Shown: in pieces, positions 8,986-15,701 of the stretch
How the letters are laid out: the number at the start of each line of letters is the position of its first letter
Position numbering within the stretch: position 1 is the first letter of the stretch
Origin: Phycisphaerae bacterium SM23_30
Lineage (GTDB): Bacteria; Planctomycetota; Phycisphaerae; Sedimentisphaerales; SM23-30
Assembly (NCBI GenBank): GCA_001303695.1
Contig: LJUC01000008.1
Span: 1-32,742, forward strand
Direction of reading: 5' to 3'
Length of the DNA stretch: 32,742 nt
The notes under the pieces: model-generated
Databases searched by the model: none
Told to the model about the DNA's origin: nothing
What the model saw: only the letters and a program-made list of their open reading frames with translations
Position numbers and translations under genes: made by a program

Positions 8986-10431
8986 TTAGCGTCTTTTGAG
9001 CAAGGGGGAGATCTCACGAACAACGGCGACTTCCTTGATCTTGCTGATCAAGTCCTGGGATTGGGCTTGATGGAATTGCGCATCCACCGTGTACCAGCCG
9101 TCGTCATGGTTTCGACACCTGGTTACCACTGCCAATAATTTATTCAATCCAATAGCTTCTAGTTTGAGGGCGGAGATGAGGATATTCTGATCGAGGTCGA
9201 ATGGGAGGGGGCTGAGGAAACCGAGCCCTACACAGGATATTTTATGAAAGATCACTTTTTCTTCGGAACCCAAGTTCAATTTGTCCCTGATTTTTTTTAC
9301 CCTCCTTACGACGACTGGCATTCGAAAATAGTATTGGGTGTGTTTGGGCCTGGTAGGATCAATTGAGCCGAGCTGAAAACCCGCTGACGGGCGGCTGTTT
9401 TTGGTATCTTCGTCGTAATTGACCTGGACGGCGTTTTCGATCAGCATGGCGAAGGCATGCACGATTTCGACATCGAACTTTAGGGGAGTTTCATCCTCGA
9501 TTTGCTGGAGGGCATCTTCAATGGTAAAGGTGCTGGAGCGATAAGGCCGCACCGAAGTCATGGCGTCGAAGCTGTCCACAATGCCGGACAAACGACCCAA
9601 GGGAGATATTTGATCGTGCTTGAGACCTTTGGGATAGCCGCTGCCGTCCATTCTCTCATGGTGTTCCGCGACGACGGCCAACATTTCGGGCGGTAAATCC
9701 ATGACCGTTTCCAGGTGTTGGCGTCCGCGATCAACGTGAGTCTTGATGATCTCAAACTCTTCGGGCGTGAGTTTTTCAGGCGAGTTTAAGATTTCACTGG
9801 GAACGAAGATTTTTCCAATGTCATGCAGCAGGCCCCCGGTGCCGATCCGCTGCAGGATGTCGGCATCTACCAGGCCCATTTTCTGAGCCAGGGAGATGGT
9901 CAGGCCGCAGACGTTCACCAGGTGGGTGGCGGTGTAGAAATCGTGGTTGAATACTTCGTAAAGCCGCCCGAACGCCCTTTTGTCCTTGATAATTAACTGT
10001 ACCGTAGCTTGGACCAGGCTGGCGGCGCGTTTGACCTCATCCTTTCCCGGCGGTGCCGCGAGCAGTTGATTGCTCAGCTCGATGGTGGTGGCGTAAAGGA
10101 TTTCTGATTTTTTTTCTTCTTTTATGTTCGGGTCAGATATTAAAGTATCAATAGTGCGTTCAATAGTCCTATAATATACCTGATGATCGCGAACCGAGAC
10201 ATAGACAAAATCCACCCCGCTATCCAGGAGGCGTTGAGAATCCCGAGGTCCGAAATCCAGACTAATGGCGCTGTACAGGGAGTACCCTTCTTTGCTGGAC
10301 AAGTATATTTCCAGGCCGGCCAGGCTCTCGGCCGGCACACAGCGGAGCGGCACGGGCAAATAACCCGCCTGGCAACATAATTGGCTGTCAGTCGGGCAAA
10401 TCAGGGCATTATTTTTAGAAGCGTTAGTCAT
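8986..10431 (-). CDS. HD-GYP domain protein with PilZ-like C-terminal domain
   Basis: A likely cyclic-di-GMP phosphodiesterase that hydrolyses the messenger to pGpG or GMP. Numbering from the ATG at 10431, residues 1-145 resemble the N-terminal region often found on HD-GYP proteins. The metal site reads HDIGK at 203-207, with EHHERMDGSGYPKG at 256-269, including GYP at 265-267. The tail (about 365-455) resembles a PilZ domain. It has a motif like xSxxG (KISCVGLGF), a late VVTRCR and a final aromatic strand, but lacks the consensus Asp/Asn of D/NxSxxG. Four codons upstream there is a TTG in frame. I prefer the ATG, since neither start has a strong Shine-Dalgarno. No transmembrane segment is seen, so it is cytoplasmic. 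No cyclase gene is adjacent. Confidence 0.9.
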   Translation of the reverse strand: MTNASKNNALICPTDSQLCCQAGYLPVPLRCVPAESLAGLEIYLSSKEGYSLYSAISLDFGPRDSQRLLDSGVDFVYVSVRDHQVYYRTIERTIDTLISDPNIKEEKKSEILYATTIELSNQLLAAPPGKDEVKRAASLVQATVQLIIKDKRAFGRLYEVFNHDFYTATHLVNVCGLTISLAQKMGLVDADILQRIGTGGLLHDIGKIFVPSEILNSPEKLTPEEFEIIKTHVDRGRQHLETVMDLPPEMLAVVAEHHERMDGSGYPKGLKHDQISPLGRLSGIVDSFDAMTSVRPYRSSTFTIEDALQQIEDETPLKFDVEIVHAFAMLIENAVQVNYDEDTKNSRPSAGFQLGSIDPTRPKHTQYYFRMPVVVRRVKKIRDKLNLGSEEKVIFHKISCVGLGFLSPLPFDLDQNILISALKLEAIGLNKLLAVVTRCRNHDDGWYTVDAQFHQAQSQDLISKIKEVAVVREISPLLKRR

Positions 10432-10469
10432 AACCGCCCCCAATTTAATCCGCTAAAATTAGGAAGCCT

Positions 10470-10488
10470 ATTATGTCATGTACATAAT
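10470..10488. promoter_or_regulatory. Operator-like inverted repeat upstream of the HD-GYP gene
   Basis: ATTATGT and ACATAAT are perfect inverted 7-mers separated by CATGT, a 19-bp site starting 39 bp upstream of the chosen ATG. The spacing and position suit a dimeric repressor or activator site in the promoter. It has no second copy that I noticed in the window. Confidence 0.4.
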
Positions 10489-10669
10489 GTCCCAATGACT
10501 CCACATTAATATCGTCCAATTGAGCGGATTTTTTAGGGAGAAAACATAATTAAGATAAAAAACCAAGGTTTTACAAAATGAGCTTTAGGCATGTTTTAGG
10601 ATAGATTTTTGATTAAGAACGCTTGTGGGAAGTGATTATAAATCTTTATTATTTCTGTACTTATGTCGA

Positions 10670-10706
10670 TTAGTAAAGAAATTTAATTTAAAAATTTCTT
10701 TACTAA
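10670..10706. repeat. 15-bp perfect inverted repeat, 7-nt loop
   Basis: The left arm TTAGTAAAGAAATTT (10670-10684) is the exact reverse complement of 10692-10706. The arms are AT-rich. It sits 171 bp beyond the stop of the large protease gene and 239 bp before the HD-GYP start. It may act as a terminator or mRNA 3'-end stabiliser for the protease transcript, though no clear T tract follows in that direction. Confidence 0.55.
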
Positions 10707-10877
10707 GGCAAGTTCAAAGCCAATTAAACAAAAGTCCGATAAGAGAAATAATAATGGGATCTGTAGGGGCGGAAATCAGCGATAAATAGAGGTAAATTTT
10801 AAAATACGACTATATCAAACAGAGGTGAGGGGGTAATTAAAACCGTTTGTGATAAACGCCTGATATTTTTGCATGCG

Positions 10878-13800
10878 CTACTTATTAAGGACGGTGATGT
10901 AGAAATCGTCCTGTTGATAATCATAATTTACTTTCTGGTGGTTGACGCGGAGTTTGGCAATCGCATTCTGGGCCACCAGGCCGAAAGGATCGGCCTGATT
11001 GTTGGTATTCACATAGTTGAGAACGACTTTGCCGATAGTGCCGCTGTTGGTGTTAGGGGTGCCATTCATATAACTTCCCTGACTGTCCGGCGCTACGCCC
11101 ACGGCGACGGTGCTGGCGGTGAAGGTGCCCTTAACCTTGATAGCACGCAGATATGCTTCGGTGGCGAAATTGGCGGGGGCGGCGGATTGTTCCGGCTGAG
11201 AAAGATTGTCGTAACCAACTGTAATCATGGAGTTGACCATATTGTTTTGGACTTTGATAACGTCGACTCCGGTTAAGGCGACGATGTTGGCGTCACTAAG
11301 ATTCAAAACGGCGATTTTTTTGATGGCAGTGCCGGCCTTGAGGGTGCCGGAGATAGAGCCCTTGGGAGTGAGGATACGGGAAATATCATTTTCGGCGGTG
11401 AGGTCGCCGCAAAAATCGCCGTTACGCAGAAAAACTTTGCCGATATTGCTTTTGACAGAAATACTGCCGCTGAAATCACCATAACGAATTATTAAACTAC
11501 CCAGGTCGGTTTCGGTTATCTGCAGATCGGCATTGAGATCTTCGGTTATGAACATTTTTCTTATATCGTCGGCGGACAAGGAACTGTTTTCAACATCAAA
11601 GGCCCTGAAGCGTCGCACGGAGCCGTCAATGCTGATGTCGGCATCGGCAACGCGGCCCAGGCGCAGCTTGACCGGTAAGGGCGCTCTAAAGCCGATATAG
11701 GCGCCGCTTGCGACATTGTTAATTTGCAAGCGGTGTAAGGCGCCGTCAAGATCGATGCCGTCGCCCTGTAGATTAACACGTTTTCCCCTAAAGGCCTTGA
11801 GGTCTCCGGCGCCGATGAGTTCACCGAGGCTAGTTGAGCCGGGTCCTTTGACCTTGATAGTAAGAATTTCGTTAGACGAGCCGGCAAGCAATTCAATAGA
11901 CCGGATGTCGGATTGATCTTCTTTGCCGATTACGACGCGGGCTTCGGCATCACCGGAAAGAGAAACAGTAACCAGATCACCGGTATGGTCGGTGAATTGG
12001 TACCGACGGCCGGCGCCGATGTAAGCGCTGACATCAGCGCAAAGGGCTAAAGACTCGGAGGTATAATTCAAATCATCAGCGGTGAGTAATATTGTATCTG
12101 TAATCCGGTAAGCCAGATTAGTATTAATAATAATGCTGACGGTGTACGACTGGCCGGGCGAGAGTATCAAGGAGGGGGGGCTGATTAATTGAAAGTCGAT
12201 GTTTTCGCCCAGAGCCAGAGTAACGGTTACGGCGGCATTGCCATTGTTGGTCAAGCGCCAGGGTGCGGCCCAGTGATTAGAGATCACCTCAATATTTCCG
12301 AAGTAATATTGGCCGTCGTTTGATCCGTCCAGTTCGGTGATTTGGAGGAGGCCGGCAATGCCGACCGCTTCCAGATACAGATAGTTAGTCGGACATTCGG
12401 TATCATCGGTGGTAATAGTGATAATTCCAGTGACGGATTCCATTTCAATGGGATTATAGTAAGCATCGAAAGTAACAGATTCCCCAGGGGTAAGGATCAT
12501 ATCATCATCGGGTATGACAGGATCAAGTGAAAAATCCAGAGTAAAAGTTTCGCTGACGACTAAACCTGTGAGGGCCAGATCGGCATCTCCACTATTAATA
12601 AGGGTGATGGTATGTTGGGCGGTATTGCCGAGGTAAATGGAGCCGAAATCGATTTGATTATCATCGGCAACCTGGGCTGACTCGTGGACGGTTAAAAACC
12701 CGGCCAAGGCATGAGCCTCCAAATCAACCGTAAGGACGGATTGATCCGGATCATTACTGACAATGACGGCCTGGCCCTCGACGGGCCCACGGAGGGCGGG
12801 AGTAACGTCGATGGTCAGCTCCGCGCCAGTTCCCGGGGCAATAATAAGGGGGCTGTCGTCAAAGCCGTCGCTGATAGAAAACGGATTTGCCACAATAACG
12901 TCGGTAATGACCAGGTCCTCCAATCCGTCGTTGTAGATAAACAGGATTTCGGAAACTGTTTCATGGCGGATAACGTCGTCCAGATCCAGAACGCCGGGCG
13001 CGATAATATCAGGTTGAGGCGGATGAGCAGAGCCGTTAAGTTGCAGGGTGATCAGTTCCTGGTCGGCAACGTTGGAGGCAATAGTAACCGTGGAAGAAAA
13101 ATCTCCAATCTGATCGGGATTAAAAGATACCGTAACAATCTGCTCAGCTTGCGGGGTTATGATTAAATCGTCGGCGCTATTGCCGGGCAAGCTGGACAGG
13201 TCGAGTTCATAAACACCATCAACGGTAAGCTGGGAAATAACCAGGTCGGCCGTTCCCGGATTGGCAATGGTAAAAGAGGCGTGGGCGGAGGTATCGACGG
13301 TAATGGAGCCAAAATCAAGGACGAGATCGTCGGCGGGGTGAAAGCTGTCGGTGATGTGTATCTGGGGAGTCGGTTTTGGCGGAGCGGGATCAACCGCCAA
13401 AGAATAGCTGCCGGAGGAGTTGGCGTCATAGCTGGAGACATAAATGGTGTATTGCTGGCCGGCAACTACATTAAAAGAAACGAAAGAATCACTTGAACCC
13501 TGGTAATCATCGTTTTCGGCCACAATGGTCCAATCGGAATTACGATATACGGTCAAAACCGAGTCGAGATTACCAAATTCAGTAGTGGAAATTTGAATGT
13601 CAATGGTGCCGGTGGCGTTGGCGATGAATGTAAAAGCATCAATATCGTCACGTCGTTCCAGCAAGCCATCAATGACGGTATTTTGGAAGACAGTATGGGC
13701 GGTGAAATAATCATCATCAAAGTCATCGGGTTTGTGGGCGTATCCAATATTGTCGCCGAATAGTGACTGGGTGTCCTGCTGGTAGCTGCTACCGGGGATA

Positions 13801-14678
13801 TCCCCGGCGCCCCACATGGTTCGGCGGGGGCTGAGAGGTAAATAGGGATTCATGATAGCGGAGGTATCGGAGATGTGGTTGGCGCCAAAGGTGTGTCCGG
13901 CTTCATGAGAGATCAGATTAGCGAGGTACTCGCTGAAATTGAGCAAATCCCCTCCGGAATAATTGTAATAAATACCTAACTCATCCGGGAAGGCAAAACC
14001 GTAGTTGCTGGGATCGTTGTTGCCGATGTCATAGGTAGCCACTCCGATGACGCCGCTGCCCGGTTGAAACCAGTCGTTACCGCCGCCGATGTACATGGTG
14101 GTGTACTCACCGGCAGGGGGCTGTTCGGCAGTGATGGTGATATTATAGGCGGCGTAGTCTTCTTGTACGAACTGGATGATATAGTCAATGGACTCCTGCT
14201 CCCGACCGGCCCAGTTGAACAGGGTAAGATCATAGGCGGGCACATCAATATAAGAGCTGCCGAGCCAGAAATCACCGGATCGGCTATAGACACGGGCCCC
14301 GTCAAAATCTAAAAATAAAACCTGGGCCGAACCGGCAGGTGCCGAGACGGCGTCGCTGATGTCATCAACGATGGGATCATTCGTTAAAGTGGAGTTATTA
14401 TCAGATCCGGACAAAAAATCGGCATGTTGATCGTAGATACTTTCGAGATCGTTATAACCGCCACAGGTAATACCATCATCATAATCGAAACCAGCGGCAG
14501 GATCGGCATAAAAGGGATGAGGACTGGTATAGCCGGGTTTTACAAGGTTGTCGAGGTCGGCGTTGGGTAACCAATCGTAAGAACCATTCAACAATTGACG
14601 CCGTTCGAGGATTTCGAGGGTAAAAGGGGCGGGACAAACCTGCAGGGAGTTCTTTTTGCGTTTTCGCATGGAGCGCAT
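10878..14678 (-). CDS. Giant secreted metzincin-like protease with LEPRxLL motif, PPC domain and ASH-type repeats
   Basis: The 1266-residue protein starts with a basic stretch and TLEILERRQLLNG, a variant of the planctomycete LEPRxLL export/sorting motif. A metallopeptidase domain follows. HEAGHTFGANH at 258-268 supplies three zinc-binding His residues and the catalytic Glu, and M276 in AIMNPY looks like the metzincin Met-turn. Residues about 330-430 resemble a pre-peptidase C-terminal (PPC) domain, and about 440-870 carry four ASH/choice-of-anchor-D-like repeats such as LDFGSITVDTSAHASFTI and IDFGSIYLGNTAQHTITL. The last 380 residues are repetitive beta-rich sequence without a recognised family. 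Secretion and surface protein degradation are inferred. The first ATG is used, although M4 is equally possible, and neither has a Shine-Dalgarno. It is transcribed alone, with a long gene-free leader. Confidence 0.88.
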   Translation of the reverse strand: MRSMRKRKKNSLQVCPAPFTLEILERRQLLNGSYDWLPNADLDNLVKPGYTSPHPFYADPAAGFDYDDGITCGGYNDLESIYDQHADFLSGSDNNSTLTNDPIVDDISDAVSAPAGSAQVLFLDFDGARVYSRSGDFWLGSSYIDVPAYDLTLFNWAGREQESIDYIIQFVQEDYAAYNITITAEQPPAGEYTTMYIGGGNDWFQPGSGVIGVATYDIGNNDPSNYGFAFPDELGIYYNYSGGDLLNFSEYLANLISHEAGHTFGANHISDTSAIMNPYLPLSPRRTMWGAGDIPGSSYQQDTQSLFGDNIGYAHKPDDFDDDYFTAHTVFQNTVIDGLLERRDDIDAFTFIANATGTIDIQISTTEFGNLDSVLTVYRNSDWTIVAENDDYQGSSDSFVSFNVVAGQQYTIYVSSYDANSSGSYSLAVDPAPPKPTPQIHITDSFHPADDLVLDFGSITVDTSAHASFTIANPGTADLVISQLTVDGVYELDLSSLPGNSADDLIITPQAEQIVTVSFNPDQIGDFSSTVTIASNVADQELITLQLNGSAHPPQPDIIAPGVLDLDDVIRHETVSEILFIYNDGLEDLVITDVIVANPFSISDGFDDSPLIIAPGTGAELTIDVTPALRGPVEGQAVIVSNDPDQSVLTVDLEAHALAGFLTVHESAQVADDNQIDFGSIYLGNTAQHTITLINSGDADLALTGLVVSETFTLDFSLDPVIPDDDMILTPGESVTFDAYYNPIEMESVTGIITITTDDTECPTNYLYLEAVGIAGLLQITELDGSNDGQYYFGNIEVISNHWAAPWRLTNNGNAAVTVTLALGENIDFQLISPPSLILSPGQSYTVSIIINTNLAYRITDTILLTADDLNYTSESLALCADVSAYIGAGRRYQFTDHTGDLVTVSLSGDAEARVVIGKEDQSDIRSIELLAGSSNEILTIKVKGPGSTSLGELIGAGDLKAFRGKRVNLQGDGIDLDGALHRLQINNVASGAYIGFRAPLPVKLRLGRVADADISIDGSVRRFRAFDVENSSLSADDIRKMFITEDLNADLQITETDLGSLIIRYGDFSGSISVKSNIGKVFLRNGDFCGDLTAENDISRILTPKGSISGTLKAGTAIKKIAVLNLSDANIVALTGVDVIKVQNNMVNSMITVGYDNLSQPEQSAAPANFATEAYLRAIKVKGTFTASTVAVGVAPDSQGSYMNGTPNTNSGTIGKVVLNYVNTNNQADPFGLVAQNAIAKLRVNHQKVNYDYQQDDFYITVLNK

Positions 14679-14799
14679 GGGATATTGTCCTGTGCCAATA
14701 ATCTGACCAACGCGTCCGGAACGTCAGGAAGGTATTGGCAATCCATACGTTCCATGCATCCATGTGCTACGCTTATTTGATAATCACTTCTCCATAAAC

Positions 14800-14823
14800 C
14801 TCGAACGTAATTTACGTTTCGAG
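14800..14823. other. Imperfect hairpin in the protease gene leader
   Basis: The sequence CTCGAACGTA / TACGTTTCGAG forms 10 pairs with one bulged T around a 3-nt loop. It lies 122 bp upstream of the protease start. It could be an operator or a structured 5' leader element. Confidence 0.35.
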
Positions 14824-14882
14824 TCAGGGGTTCTATCGGCGGGCGTTAGAGCCGACTTAAGCAAATTTCCGAAAAAATTGCC

Positions 14883-14916
14883 TTATCAGCACTGATAATC
14901 CTTTAGGCCGATAATC
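14883..14916. promoter_or_regulatory. TTATCAG/CTGATAA palindrome with a GATAATC direct repeat
   Basis: TTATCAG-CA-CTGATAA (14883-14898) is a perfect 7-bp inverted repeat. GATAATC occurs at 14894-14900 and again at 14910-14916, 16 bp apart, with a third copy at 14779-14785 nearer the protease start. The cluster lies about 200-240 bp upstream of the leftward protease gene. It suggests a DNA-binding protein site, of unknown identity. Confidence 0.35.
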
Positions 14917-15272
14917 CCATTTCCTATGAAGACCGCACAACTGGTTATCTTCGCGGCATCAAGCTTTCCCTTCACAAGTTGTAATATTCAATCCTTAAAT
15001 TATGCAAATTATTGCGCCGGGAAGCAAATATTTGACGGTAAATAATACCTCATCCCTAAAAAGAAGCCGCCATTTTAACCATCAAATAAATTGAAAGTCC
15101 TATATGGAATAAAAGAATCGCAGAATAAAAAAATGGAGGGGCGGATACAATAGAGGTAAGGGCCTTAGAAAACATCTCTTTCATAAGGGAATACCCAAGC
15201 AAAGCAAGGGAAAATCCTTATTGCAATACTATTTTAAAGGTTTAAATATAAATATAGTAGATTACTTTAACC

Positions 15273-15374
15273 GGAGTGTTGGACTGAAGCAGATTTTCGG
15301 GGTTGATTGGCCCCAAACATTATTTCAAAGGAGTAGAAGATATAAATTTTCTGGGTTCAACACTCCTTTTTTTT
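15273..15374 (+). ncRNA. Candidate structured RNA: three-way junction ending in T8
   Basis: Arms 15273-15285 (GGAGTGTTGGACT) and 15354-15366 (GGGTTCAACACTCC without its first G-side overhang) form a 13-bp helix with two G-T wobbles. It encloses two hairpins: GGGGTT-GATT-GGCCCC (15299-15314) and AGAAGAT-ATAA-ATTTTCT (15335-15352). Eight T residues follow the closing helix at once. AAAGGAGT (15327-15334) can instead pair perfectly with ACTCCTTT (15362-15369), which excludes the long helix. A -10-like TATAGT at 15253 would start a transcript just upstream. No known RNA family was recognised. It may be a small RNA or an attenuator-like leader. Transcription is not shown. Confidence 0.4.
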
Positions 15375-15408
15375 CAGAAAATCAGGAAACGGATTTTCTT
15401 AAATAATA

Positions 15409-15463
15409 TGTGCCTAACTTTAATTTTGCCGGAGTCATTCAGGAAGAGAAAAAGTTAAGCACA
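15409..15463. other. Second long hairpin in the gene-free region
   Basis: TGTGCCTAACTTT (15409-15421) pairs with AAAGTTAAGCACA (15451-15463) through 13 positions with a single C-A mismatch, around a 29-nt loop containing CCGGAGT. CCGGAGT also begins the closing arm of the upstream candidate RNA, and ACTTTAA precedes both copies. The shared words suggest related structural units. Confidence 0.4.
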
Positions 15464-15485
15464 ATATAATGCTTTCCCCCGACCG

Positions 15486-15526
15486 GGACGCTCGGTAGGA
15501 AATGACCTATCGGGCGTTCTTTTTTT
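15486..15526 (+). terminator. Strong Rho-independent terminator with no gene upstream on its strand
   Basis: A 14-bp stem (15486-15499 with 15506-15519, four G-T wobbles or fewer) closes a 6-nt AAATGA loop and is followed by seven T residues. It points rightward, yet the nearest upstream rightward gene is glnS at 3787, more than 11 kb away. It would therefore end a transcript starting in the gene-free region, or isolate the next gene. Confidence 0.75.
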
Positions 15527-15701
15527 AGGGCGAAGGCATGAAAAAAAGGTGCAGCTAAATAGATAAAAAGAGAGATGCAAAGGAGGGGATTTTAGGGCCT
15601 GCTTATAATGGGGTAAAGAAATGTTGATTTTTTTTGACAGACCGAGGATAATCGGGCCGCGACAAAAAGTCGGCAACCGCGAACAAACGGGATAGTGGCG
15701 C

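Larger units (their letters stand above)
10444..10877. other. 434-bp gene-free, AT-rich gap
   Basis: This holds the leader of the HD-GYP gene and the 3' flank of the large protease gene, both leftward. No open frame in it looks coding. Two inverted repeats stand out and are listed separately (10470-10488 and 10670-10706). I see no convincing sigma-70 promoter or T-rich terminator. Confidence 0.6.
14679..15701. other. 1023-bp gene-free region with dense inverted repeats
   Basis: This separates the leftward protease gene from the rightward membrane protein gene. The short frames in it (such as 15221-15406) start at weak codons and resemble no protein. The left half (to about 15060) is the protease leader, with an imperfect hairpin and repeated GATAATC heptamers. 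The middle (15061-15270) is AT-rich and holds nothing I recognise. The right half contains a candidate structured RNA, a second long hairpin and an intrinsic terminator, listed below. I found no match by eye to tmRNA, RNase P RNA, 6S RNA or common riboswitch cores. Confidence 0.6.

Noticed and set aside
15221-15406. 61-codon frame in the gene-free region
   Set aside because: It begins at TTG without a Shine-Dalgarno, resembles no protein and overlaps the candidate RNA structure.
15465-15470. TATAAT as a promoter for a short RNA ending at the orphan terminator
   Set aside because: The -10 match is perfect but no acceptable -35 lies 16-18 bp upstream, so I do not list it as a promoter.
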